A DNA stretch of 27,097 nucleotides from Erysipelotrichaceae bacterium (GCA_017511325.1 JAFWKS010000449.1:1-27097), one strand, 5' to 3'. Counted from the first letter of the stretch, positions 15,880-22,988 are shown. Made by a program: numbers and translations. Notes: a model not told the origin generated them from the letters alone.

Positions 15880-16284
15880 ATGGCAAATAAAACTATTGTT
15901 ATCGGAGCAGGAAGAATGGGTGCATCGATCGCCCGCTACCTCAACGAAAAGTCAAATGTCGTAATTGTTGACAGAAACATGTTCAAGATCGAAAAGCTTC
16001 AGGACTACACCGGCTTCTGTGAAGTTGGCGATGCGACTGATCTGCAGTTTCTTGAGAAGATCGGAGCCAAGGAGGCAAACAGAGTCGTAATCGTAACCGA
16101 GGATGACAACGTCAATATCTTCCTGGCTGATCTTTTCAAAAACATCATTGGCGTCAAGGATATCTACATCAGACTCAAAGACTCCCGTAAAAGAAAAGTG
16201 GTGGATGATTCGGTGATTTGTATCTGTCCATTTGATCTGTCACTGGACTATTTTGAAAACGAAAACGGAAAGAAGGAAGCATAA
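15880..16284 (+). CDS. Single RCK_N (TrkA-N) potassium channel regulatory subunit
   Basis: 134 residues starting MANKTIVIGAGRMGASIARYLNEKSNVVIVDRN. The Rossmann dinucleotide motif GxGxxG is intact (GAGRMG), with the acidic end of strand 2 in VIVDRN and GDATD further on, as in TrkA-N domains that bind NAD(H). An in-frame ATG exists at 15871, but it abuts the AAGG site with no spacing; ATG 15880 lies 8 nt from AAGGA and begins at the normal family N-terminus. There is no RCK_C domain. Its TAA is followed at once by the ATG of the second RCK gene. It is inferred to form a gating ring with that protein on the TrkH-type channel. Confidence 0.8.
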   Translation: MANKTIVIGAGRMGASIARYLNEKSNVVIVDRNMFKIEKLQDYTGFCEVGDATDLQFLEKIGAKEANRVVIVTEDDNVNIFLADLFKNIIGVKDIYIRLKDSRKRKVVDDSVICICPFDLSLDYFENENGKKEA

Positions 16285-16944
16285 ATGAAAGTTGTTATAG
16301 CTGATGGCTTCCATGAAGCCGATTATATTATCAATTTATTCAACAGCAAGGTTAATGACCTGGTCGTTATAAACGAGAGTGAAGATATCGCTCACTATCT
16401 GTCTTTGAACAATGATATCCCGGTCATGATCGGTCATTGTACGAAAGAGAGCGATCTTATCGAAGCAGGTGCTCAGGACTGCGATCTTTTCATGGCTCTT
16501 TCTGAAGATGACTACAAGAGCTATGTGGCCTGCAAGACTGCCAAGAAGATCGGTGCCAAAAGAGTCATCGCGACCGTCATAAACCCGAAGAATGTTAAGA
16601 TCTTCAAGGATCTGGGCATCGATATGGTCGTATGTTCGACCTATCTTTTAGGCGAACAGATCCGCAATCTTACTTCGATCGAAAATATGGTCAACTCTTT
16701 GTCTTTGGAAGATGACAAGGTCGCCATCCTGGAGATCAAGGTCAGTGATTCCCTGGCTGTAAATGGCAAGACTCTGGCTGAGATCAATATTTCCGATCTG
16801 GGTGTTATCAGTTCCATCATGCGTAATGGCAAGGCCATCATTCCAAACGGTCAGAGCCAGATCATGAGCGGAGATACGATACTGATTGTTACAACGACTG
16901 AGGATCGCAACAAGATCATCGATGTCTTTAAGAGGAAGAAATAA
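16285..16944 (+). CDS. trkA: TrkA-type RCK_N plus RCK_C potassium uptake regulator
   Basis: 219 residues. The N-terminal TrkA-N-like fold has lost the glycine motif (MKVVIADGFHEADYII instead of GxGxxG) but keeps the rest of the fold (DIPVMIGHCTKESDLIEAGAQDCDLFMALSEDDYKSYVACKTAKKIGAKRVIA). From about residue 137 a TrkA-C domain follows, with VAILEIKVSDSLAVNGKTLAEI and the final DTILIVTTTEDRNKIIDVF. Loss of the nucleotide motif suggests this subunit senses or contacts through RCK_C while the preceding small protein binds NAD(H). No spacing separates it from either neighbour (TAAATG on both sides), so translation is coupled. Confidence 0.82.
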   Translation: MKVVIADGFHEADYIINLFNSKVNDLVVINESEDIAHYLSLNNDIPVMIGHCTKESDLIEAGAQDCDLFMALSEDDYKSYVACKTAKKIGAKRVIATVINPKNVKIFKDLGIDMVVCSTYLLGEQIRNLTSIENMVNSLSLEDDKVAILEIKVSDSLAVNGKTLAEINISDLGVISSIMRNGKAIIPNGQSQIMSGDTILIVTTTEDRNKIIDVFKRKK

Positions 16945-18411
16945 ATGAAGAAAGCCTATTATTCTCTGGTGATGTACTACATGGGCATCTTTATCATGAT
17001 GATCGGACTGATCCAGCTTTTTCCTTTGATCGTTCTGCCTTTTTATCCTGATGAGAGGATCTATGCCCATTGTTTCCTGATCCCGGGGATCATTTCATTA
17101 ATAGCGGGTTATCTTTTAAGATATTTCTTCAAGAATTCGAAGATCCTGAAACTGGAAAAGAATTACGATTCCTTCCTGCTGGTATCCATCTGGCTTTCGG
17201 CGATCATCATCTCGACGATACCATGGATGTTGAAGGGCGATTACAACTTCTCTCAGGCTTGTTTTGAAATGACCAGCGGTTATTCTACGACGGGGCTTTC
17301 GGTCGTTGATGTAGATCATACACCGCACATTTTCCTTTTATTCAGAAGCATAACGCTGTTTATCGGCGGTGTCGGTTTTGTGCTGATCATCACTTCGGCT
17401 TTTTCTGATAAGTATGGACTTAATCTTTATAATGCGGAAGGTCACAATGACAGACTGATGCCTAATCTTAAGTCATCCGCAAGATTTATCCTTTCTATCT
17501 ATTCAGCATATATACTGTTTGGAACGATCGCCTATATCGTTTTCGGCATGCCGGTATTCGATGCGATCAATACTTCGATTGCCGCGATCTCCACCGGTGG
17601 TTTCTCGGTGATTGGTGAAAGCATCTACGGATATCATTCATTGCCTATTGAGATCGTTACGATCATACTGATGATCCTGGGTCAGACCAACTTCATGCTG
17701 CATCTGAATTTCTTCAGGAAGAGATTCCAGAAATACTTCAATCATTGCGAGACCAAGTTTTTCCTTTTCCTGGCTGCAGTATTCATAACCGTGATGACGA
17801 TCAATCTGTTGAAATATGATTATGCGGAAAATATTCTGGAGAGTTTAAGATATTCAGTGTTCCAGTTTGTAACCTGCATCACCACGACCGGATTCGTATC
17901 GGTAAAAGATATGGCGATACTTCCTTCCGGTTTTGTGACAGTGATGATCCTGATGATGCTGATAGGCGGCGATCAGGAATCGACCGGTGGCGGTATCAAG
18001 CAGTATCGTGTCATCGTCACACTTAAGGGCATCTACTACTCACTAAAGGAATCTGTTTTGAATCGCAAGGTCGTCACGACCCACTACATCTACAAGCTTG
18101 GTGAAAAATGTGAACTGGGCAATGACGAGATAAGACAGACTTCCACTTATATCCTTTTCTATCTGATTCTGTTCTTTGTGGGATCGATGATCTTCACAAT
18201 GTATGGATATTCTTTGCAGGATTCGATGTTTGAATTCTCATCAGCGATCTCGACCGTAGGACTATCGGTTGGCATCACCAATTACTATGCCAGCAAGGTT
18301 ATCCTGTGGACGGCGATCGTCGGAATGTTCCTGGGCAGAATGGAGATCATGGTCGTCTTCAAGGCCTTCATCAGAGGCTGGCAGGATCTAAAAAACAGAG
18401 AATATCTCTGA
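16945..18411 (+). CDS. trkH: TrkH/KtrB-type potassium uptake membrane subunit
   Basis: 488 residues with the four-fold M1-P-M2 layout of the superfamily. The four selectivity-filter loops are readable: SGYSTTGLS (filter Gly117), AAISTGGFS (Gly218/219), TCITTTGFV (Gly316) and SAISTVGLS (Gly439), each between hydrophobic helices. GGDQESTGGGIKQYRV after the third unit is the conserved intramembrane-loop region, and the C-terminus ends LGRMEIMVVF...FIRGWQDL as in TrkH. The protein imports K+ (often with Na+ or H+) across the cytoplasmic membrane under control of the two RCK proteins encoded just upstream. The start is placed by the abutting TAAATG and GAGGAAG upstream. Confidence 0.9.
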   Translation: MKKAYYSLVMYYMGIFIMMIGLIQLFPLIVLPFYPDERIYAHCFLIPGIISLIAGYLLRYFFKNSKILKLEKNYDSFLLVSIWLSAIIISTIPWMLKGDYNFSQACFEMTSGYSTTGLSVVDVDHTPHIFLLFRSITLFIGGVGFVLIITSAFSDKYGLNLYNAEGHNDRLMPNLKSSARFILSIYSAYILFGTIAYIVFGMPVFDAINTSIAAISTGGFSVIGESIYGYHSLPIEIVTIILMILGQTNFMLHLNFFRKRFQKYFNHCETKFFLFLAAVFITVMTINLLKYDYAENILESLRYSVFQFVTCITTTGFVSVKDMAILPSGFVTVMILMMLIGGDQESTGGGIKQYRVIVTLKGIYYSLKESVLNRKVVTTHYIYKLGEKCELGNDEIRQTSTYILFYLILFFVGSMIFTMYGYSLQDSMFEFSSAISTVGLSVGITNYYASKVILWTAIVGMFLGRMEIMVVFKAFIRGWQDLKNREYL

Positions 18412-18482
18412 TTTAGCGATCTAAGGATGAAACAGATCGATAAAAATGATAAAATAGAATAGTTAGGGTAGGTCAACGATTT

Positions 18483-19379
18483 ATGGAAAACAAAAAAGAC
18501 ATCAGAGAAGAATTAGTTTCAAAGCTGGAAGAACTGCTTAATGAGGAAGATGCTGGTTCAGCATTCCTTAAAGCAAAAGAACTCAAGAGGAGATGGCCTC
18601 GTGTCAGAGAAGAAGAGGAATCTTTCTATGAGAGCGAAATGAGTGCCAAGTTCAACAAGATGATGGATGAACTTTCTGCCAAGGCAGGAAACGTCTACGT
18701 CAACACTGAAGAAAAGAAGGCTGAGATCATTCAGAAAGCTAAAGATATCATCAGCAAGAATTCCTTCAAGAAAGGCACTGAAGAGATGAAGCAGCTTCTG
18801 GAAGAATGGAAACATGCCGGAAGGATCAATAAAGAAAAAGATGATGAGCTCTGGAATGAATTCAATGCGCTCAGAAATGAATTCTTCGAGAAGAAGAACG
18901 AATACTATGAGAAGCTCAAAGAGTCTTTTGAAAGCAATAAAAATCTCAAGGAAGAACTGATCGCCAAGGCTAAGGAGATCGCAAACATTGAAAACATCAA
19001 GGAAGCAGGCAATAAGTCCAATGAACTGATGGAAGAATGGAAGAAAGTCGGTTCAGCCGGCCGCAAGGATGATGATTCTCTGTGGCAGCAGTTCCTGGCT
19101 GAAAGGAAAGCTTACTTCGCAAGAAGAGATGCTTACTATGATTCAATGAAAGAGACCTACGCCAAGAGAGTAGAAGAGAAAAAGGAACTTATCGCTCAGG
19201 CTAAGATCTATCTTGCCAGAAGCGAATTCACCGACGAAGAAGTTGCAGCTTTGAAGGAACTTAGAACAAAGTGGAAAGAAGTAGGAAATGCCGGCAAGGA
19301 TCATGAGAATGATCTGTGGAATGAATTCAATACCATCGTCAATAAATACTTCGAAAACATGAAATTCTATAGAAATTAA
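18483..19379 (+). CDS. DUF349 coiled-coil protein
   Basis: 298 residues, very rich in Lys and Glu and almost wholly helical. Three DUF349 repeats can be read, each with a conserved 'L..EWK..G......d..LW..F...r..ff..r..yy' pattern: LLEEWKHAGRINKEKDDELWNEFNAL (about 102-127), LMEEWKKVGSAGRKDDDSLWQQFLAE (about 180-205) and LRTKWKEVGNAGKDHENDLWNEF (about 260-282). Related proteins are often called DNA repair ATPase-like or YicC-neighbouring proteins, but no activity is established. It is cytoplasmic, with no signal. There is a separate upstream region of 71 bp after trkH and no good Shine-Dalgarno (weak GTAGGT); a TAAAAT box lies about 30 bp upstream. A strong terminator follows. Confidence 0.8.
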   Translation: MENKKDIREELVSKLEELLNEEDAGSAFLKAKELKRRWPRVREEEESFYESEMSAKFNKMMDELSAKAGNVYVNTEEKKAEIIQKAKDIISKNSFKKGTEEMKQLLEEWKHAGRINKEKDDELWNEFNALRNEFFEKKNEYYEKLKESFESNKNLKEELIAKAKEIANIENIKEAGNKSNELMEEWKKVGSAGRKDDDSLWQQFLAERKAYFARRDAYYDSMKETYAKRVEEKKELIAQAKIYLARSEFTDEEVAALKELRTKWKEVGNAGKDHENDLWNEFNTIVNKYFENMKFYRN

Positions 19380-19390
19380 AGGTAAACGCG

Positions 19391-19417
19391 AGGGCAATCA
19401 ATCTGATTGCCCTTTTT
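19391..19417 (+). terminator. Intrinsic terminator of the DUF349 gene
   Basis: A 9-bp stem AGGGCAATC/GATTGCCCT with a 5-nt loop, ending in TTTTT, 12 bases after the stop codon. Confidence 0.88.
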
Positions 19418-19455
19418 CGTTGGCAATAAATATGAGATTCAGTTAATCGTTGCTT

Positions 19456-19488
19456 TTAAAAAGGAAGTTGGCAAAAACCAACTCCCTT
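19456..19488 (-). terminator. Minus-strand intrinsic terminator with no gene assigned
   Basis: AAGGAAGTTGG (19461-19471) pairs with CCAACTCCCTT (19478-19488) around CAAAAA, 10 of 11 pairs. On the minus strand it is followed by TTTTTAAAA, so it would stop a transcript coming from the fic promoter region. No minus-strand ORF lies in 19489-19640, so it may end a small RNA divergent from fic. Confidence 0.5.
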
Positions 19489-19566
19489 CAAGTATGTGTC
19501 CGCAATCAATTCTATTTAAAGATATAAAATACGTCTTGTGAGGGCGAAGTAAGCATCAACAAATAA

Positions 19567-19620
19567 TATTGAATAAATTTCAAATAAAATAGTGAAAAAA
19601 TAGTGAATAAATAGTGAAAT
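19567..19620 (+). repeat. Iteron-like array of 11-bp repeats upstream of the intact fic gene
   Basis: TAGTGAA occurs at 19590, 19601 and 19612, exactly 11 bp apart (units TAGTGAAAAAA, TAGTGAATAAA, TAGTGAAATTT). A fourth unit with one mismatch (TATTGAATAAA) starts at 19567, and a poorer one at 19578. The array stops 7 bp before the -10 box and covers the -35 position. An 11-bp period places all copies on about one face of the helix, as expected for cooperative binding. Confidence 0.6.
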
Positions 19621-19626
19621 TTTTGA

Positions 19627-19632
19627 TACAAT
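19627..19632 (+). promoter_or_regulatory. -10 box of the fic-loaP operon
   Basis: TACAAT (in GATACAAT) lies 6 nt before the GTG start of the fic gene, again a leaderless spacing. The matching -35 position (19604-19609, TGAATA) is inside the 11-bp repeat array, so transcription probably depends on, or is blocked by, whatever binds the repeats. Confidence 0.5.
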
Positions 19633-19638
19633 AGAAGC

Positions 19639-20703
19639 GTGATAAAAGCAGTACTAAATAACGAAATCCTAAACTATATTATTTCCATCGAAAGAAGCAA
19701 CGAACATTTTTCAAATGTCAGGATTCCTGTTGAAGTTTTTAAACGCCTTAGAAAAAACTCCAGAAAGAAGAGTTCATATGCTTCAAACAAGATCGAAGGA
19801 AATCCACTAAATGAGCAACAGGCAAATTCTGCAATTGAGGATAGAAGCAGACACCTTCTGAAGCCGGAGCAGGAAATCAGAAATTACTATCTGGCTATGG
19901 AATACCTTGACAGTAAACTTAAAAACAAAGAGAAACTTTCTCTTGATCTGATTCTCGATGTCCAAAAAAGAATAGTTTACAGCTCCAGTAAAGAGAAGAT
20001 CGGAATTAGGAGCCCAATGCCTCCGGGATTTCTTTTTGCCGTATACGATGAAAGCAGTAAGGAACCTGAATATATCCCTCCTGCCGCAGAAGATATTGAA
20101 CCGCTTCTTGATGAGCTGATCGGCTATGTCAATGAAAGTGAAGACCATCCACTGTTAAAGGCAGCTATCGTTCATTATCAGCTGGTTACGATCCATCCCT
20201 TTGAAGATGGAAACGGCAGAACAGCCAGGCTGATAAGTGAATATGTTCTGGATTATTATGGATACTATTTTGGGGGAATCGGCTCTCTGGAAGAGTATTT
20301 CCTTTACAATCTACAAGAGTACTATGATTCTTTGCAGATGGGATTGCCTGCACTGTATTATGATGGCAGAAACAATCCTCCTCATCCGGAAATTTGGATA
20401 GAGTTCTTTCTGAGAATGATGAAGCTTTATTCTGAGAAAAATAATGAAATGGTAAATGAAGGTATCAGCAGATCGATAGAAACAAGCCTGTCTCACCTTA
20501 ACAAAAAGGAAAAGGCATTCTATTATTATCTTAGAGACAACAATATCGAAAAGTTTACGCCGATAGAATTAAGCGAGACTTTCTCCGTAAGCAATAGAAC
20601 GATCATAAACTGGTGTTCAGCTTTATGCAAAAACGGATTGCTTAAAGCTGAATTGGTAAATAAAAGAATCAGAAGCTATATATTCAGTAAAGATGAACGT
20701 TGA
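19639..20703 (+). CDS. Fic-domain AMP-transferase, class II (autoinhibited), intact
   Basis: 354 residues. An N-terminal Fic_N-type region carries the inhibitory helix SNKIEG (49-54; Ser/Thr-x-x-x-Glu-Gly), whose Glu53 is expected to block the ATP gamma-phosphate. The Fic core has HPFEDGNGRTAR from His186, with the catalytic His, the metal-binding Asp/Glu and the ATP-binding Gly-Asn-Gly-Arg all present. The preceding IPPAAEDIEPLLDELIGYVN is the flap region that positions target side chains. About residues 295-350 look like a winged helix (FTPIELSETFSVSNRTIINWCSALCKNGLL), so it may bind DNA as well. It likely transfers AMP to a protein Ser/Thr/Tyr. The GTG start is supported by the -10 box and the length; there is no Shine-Dalgarno. 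Its 3' end overlaps loaP by 11 bp. Confidence 0.88.
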   Translation: MIKAVLNNEILNYIISIERSNEHFSNVRIPVEVFKRLRKNSRKKSSYASNKIEGNPLNEQQANSAIEDRSRHLLKPEQEIRNYYLAMEYLDSKLKNKEKLSLDLILDVQKRIVYSSSKEKIGIRSPMPPGFLFAVYDESSKEPEYIPPAAEDIEPLLDELIGYVNESEDHPLLKAAIVHYQLVTIHPFEDGNGRTARLISEYVLDYYGYYFGGIGSLEEYFLYNLQEYYDSLQMGLPALYYDGRNNPPHPEIWIEFFLRMMKLYSEKNNEMVNEGISRSIETSLSHLNKKEKAFYYYLRDNNIEKFTPIELSETFSVSNRTIINWCSALCKNGLLKAELVNKRIRSYIFSKDER

Positions 20704-21274
20704 ACAGAAACAGGAATTAAGAAAAGATTTTCTGGAGAACGGATTTGATTCCTATGTCTTTTTTACATTGTCCAATAAGGAAGTGGATCTGGCAGAAGAA
20801 CTCAACGGGAAGTATGATGATCTTTATGCTTTGGTTTTAAAAAGGATGATGCATCGCTCAGATCATGGAAAGAAATGGGACGAAGAATCCGTGCTGATCA
20901 AGGGATATGTTTTTATTTATGTACCGAAAGGTTACGATATCCGTTATATCCGTTCTGACAACAATCCTTACCGTATACTTAAATGGCAGCTTGAACTAGG
21001 TAAGTTATTTGGTGACGATTACCGCTACAGTGAGTGGGTGCTGGAACAGGATGGCCTGATAGGTGTATCCAAGGCCATCAAAGTCAATGAAATGGTCAAG
21101 ATCGTCGATGGACCATTGGCCGATTTTGAAGGCTATATCGTCAAGTATTCAAAACGTAACCGTAATTGTCTGGTGGAAGTCAATTTCATGAACCAGACGA
21201 TCAGGACCTGGCTGCCCTTTGAATGGACTGATCAGAACTATATCATGGATGATAAACAGGACTCTACGGAGTGA
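20693..21274 (+). CDS. loaP: LoaP-like NusG paralogue (processive antiterminator)
   Basis: 193 residues. The N-terminal NGN domain spans about 18-115: DSYVFFTLSNKE, then LVLKRMMHRSDHGKKWDEESVLIKGYVFIYVP, where the 'kGYVF' strand and the preceding basic segment are typical of NusG paralogues of the LoaP/UpxY kind. A C-terminal KOW domain follows: VNEMVKIVDGPLADFEGYIVKYSKRNRNCLVEVNFMNQTIRTWLPFEW (about 134-180). It is not the housekeeping NusG, because the NGN start is divergent and secE/rplK are not adjacent. Such proteins ride on RNA polymerase and suppress termination in long operons for polysaccharide or secondary metabolites. The start overlaps the fic stop, without a strong own ribosome site. 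The last base of the Glu codon and the TGA stop belong to the inserted TnpB element. Confidence 0.8.
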   Translation: MNVEQKQELRKDFLENGFDSYVFFTLSNKEVDLAEELNGKYDDLYALVLKRMMHRSDHGKKWDEESVLIKGYVFIYVPKGYDIRYIRSDNNPYRILKWQLELGKLFGDDYRYSEWVLEQDGLIGVSKAIKVNEMVKIVDGPLADFEGYIVKYSKRNRNCLVEVNFMNQTIRTWLPFEWTDQNYIMDDKQDSTE

Positions 21275-21419
21275 ACCTCCCATAAGCTAAAGACTTATGG
21301 GCTTCTTAAGAAGTCTGATATTTAAGCTTTGTTCACCTGAATTATGCAATACAGTATGTTTCTGAATACTTGGTCTATGTATGTGTGTGTATTCCTGTTC
21401 CTGTATGCAGTATTTGTAT
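21271..21419 (-). ncRNA. Putative omega RNA (reRNA) scaffold at the TnpB element right end
   Basis: 148 noncoding bases between the tnpB stop and the right end, read in the same direction as tnpB. They include the 12-bp palindrome CTTCTTAAGAAG (21313-21302), the end hairpin (21301-21279) and the terminal AGGTTCAC. I recall the ISDra2 reRNA scaffold ending in a hairpin followed by AGGTTCAA, a close match. The guide would be the flanking DNA, bases 21270 down to about 21251, that is the end of loaP. The 5' limit is probably inside tnpB and cannot be set from sequence. Confidence 0.6.
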
Positions 21420-22667
21420 TCAGGATATCCTTATTCTTAACGGGCTGTCCACATGCCCTCTAGCGTATAGGACACTTAGATCCACAACGTTACTTTTCTT
21501 TAGGATATTTAATGCACCGTTGACATCCGCATTGAGATACATTCCTTTTGAGGTCTGATAGAGACCTCTTTTTATTCTTGCACCTGAGAACACATAATTC
21601 TTTGTATGATCATCGTTATATGATGGCATATCATCTTTGTCAAAGAAGGATGCTTTGCTTGTATAGGACTCTTCTTGCTTGATAAGTCTTATTCCGTAGT
21701 ATTGAGATAAGTAAGATAACTTGTCCTTTAATCTTCCATAAGGTATGTTCACAAAGTTCTGGTTGTTTCTATTACCGATATCGCTTTCTGTTTGTAACGT
21801 AGGATCATAGCCGATGACGATATTGCCGATATCGTTGTCTAAGCAGTAGCTGATGATATACCTGGCGCACTTGCTTATGTAATCGCTGATACGGTTGTTT
21901 CTGTTTCTTTCCAAAGATGACTGCTGTTTCGTCTTGAAGGTTATCTTCTGCTTATCCTTTATTGACTGTAACCTTGAATTATTCTTGTTGTACCACTGAT
22001 TGATATTTTTAAGTCTTTTACCATCCAATATGAATGATTTTCCTTCATTCGTAACACATGTTGCCAGATTGTTTATTCCCGCATCGATGGATAACGCCTT
22101 GTTAAAGTCTAACTCTTTTTTGATATTCCTGCCTGCTTCATAGGTGTACTGTAATGCAAAGAACCTTCCATTGGATTTAGGAATAATACGAATCTCCTTT
22201 ACTTTCTTATCAAGAAGTATTGGCGGCAAAACAATCTCAATCTTCTTATGTGTTTTTCTGAAGGAATTGCTGTAAGGAATCAGAAGCTTATTGTCCTGAA
22301 GTCTTACAAATCCAATGAGAAGTGTATAATAGCCATCCTTCTTAAGATATTGGGGCAATCGTATGTCTTTGAATGAATACTTTCCTGTTCTTGCCAGCTT
22401 AAGTAAACCAAAAAACGATTTAAACGATCCATCCGCTTCCTTTAAGATCTGCTGAGCCATATTGGAGTTAAGCATCTTATAGTTATCACTGTTTCTTAAT
22501 AAGGCATAGTTTTCATAATAGTTCAGATACCTTGATTCCCTAAAGAAACACTGTCTGACATTATAGAGAGCTTCATTATACAGATCCTTGGCATATCTGC
22601 ATAATTCCAGCAGGATGTCATATTCATATTTTGAAAGCTTTGCCTGCTGTCTTACCGTAAGATACAT
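21420..22667 (-). CDS. tnpB: TnpB RNA-guided nuclease (IS605 OrfB family), subfamily without zinc ribbon Cys
   Basis: 415 residues. The N-terminal wedge/REC part begins MYLTVRQQAKLSKYEYDILLELCRYAKDLYNEALYNVRQ. The RuvC residues are present: Asp195 in LSIDAGINNLATC, Glu332/333 in IKQEESYTSK, and Asp381 in LNADVNGALNIL, so the nuclease looks active and it is not a dead TldR-type repressor. The CxxC pairs normally found between the last two motifs are absent: YTSKASFFDKDDMPSY...IKRGLYQTSKGMYLNAD has no Cys. The ATG at 22667 has an AAAGGAGGTG 11 nt upstream (long) and a second AAAGG 2 nt upstream. TnpB cuts DNA matching its guide next to the TAM, favouring retention of the element. Confidence 0.88.
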   Translation of the reverse strand: MYLTVRQQAKLSKYEYDILLELCRYAKDLYNEALYNVRQCFFRESRYLNYYENYALLRNSDNYKMLNSNMAQQILKEADGSFKSFFGLLKLARTGKYSFKDIRLPQYLKKDGYYTLLIGFVRLQDNKLLIPYSNSFRKTHKKIEIVLPPILLDKKVKEIRIIPKSNGRFFALQYTYEAGRNIKKELDFNKALSIDAGINNLATCVTNEGKSFILDGKRLKNINQWYNKNNSRLQSIKDKQKITFKTKQQSSLERNRNNRISDYISKCARYIISYCLDNDIGNIVIGYDPTLQTESDIGNRNNQNFVNIPYGRLKDKLSYLSQYYGIRLIKQEESYTSKASFFDKDDMPSYNDDHTKNYVFSGARIKRGLYQTSKGMYLNADVNGALNILKKSNVVDLSVLYARGHVDSPLRIRIS

Positions 22668-22874
22668 ATCCTTTATTTCACCTCCTTTCTGTATTGAATA
22701 TAATTCAAGTTCAATTCAATTATAACATAATACTTGAATTAATTTAATGTTAATAGAGTACTGAAACGAATCTATGCTGATCCAAAAGACAATTCGAAAA
22801 TATATTGAAAACCAAGGCTGATGGCATTCATCCCATTGACTGAAGATCAATGGGTTTTCTGCCTGGGATTATAT

Positions 22875-22893
22875 AAAATCTGTAGATTTTTTT
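22875..22893 (+). terminator. Weak AU-rich terminator, likely the original fic-loaP terminator
   Basis: Stem AAAATC/GATTTT with loop TGTA followed by TTT. In the reconstructed empty site it would start one base after the native loaP stop TAA, whose bases overlap the TTTAT target on the other strand. Confidence 0.4.
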
Positions 22894-22988
22894 CAGTAAA
22901 CAGCAGAATTAGTCTCATGTAATCAGATTGTCACTCGAAAAATACCTCAAAGATAATAAAAAGTCGTTCTAAAAAGATGTTGTTTTAG

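Larger units (their letters stand above)
21271..22872 (-). mobile_element. TnpB-only IS200/IS605-type element (1602 bp), ends placed by hairpins and cleavage motifs
   Basis: On the minus strand the left end follows TTTAT (22877-22873). Its hairpin has stem CCCATTGA/TCAATGGG and loop TCTTCAG (22854-22832), with AAAA directly 5' of the foot. The right end has stem CCCATAAG/CTTATGGG with loop TCTTTAG (21301-21279), GAAG directly 5' of the foot, and finishes AGGTTCAC at 21271. In IS608, as I remember it, foot AAAG pairs with TTAC and foot GAAT with TCAA. Here AAAA/TTAT and GAAG/TCAC keep the same rule, with the last base co-varying. There is no tnpA, so movement would need a transposase in trans. 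Joining the flanks restores loaP ending ...D-S-T-E-stop. Confidence 0.75.

Noticed and set aside
19567..19620. CRISPR array
   Set aside because: Units are 11 bp with no spacers of CRISPR length, and no cas gene is present.
22832..22858. Hairpin read as a plain plus-strand terminator (followed by TTTT)
   Set aside because: No plus-strand gene of the host ends just before it, and its stem, loop and foot match the other element end; terminator activity is not excluded.
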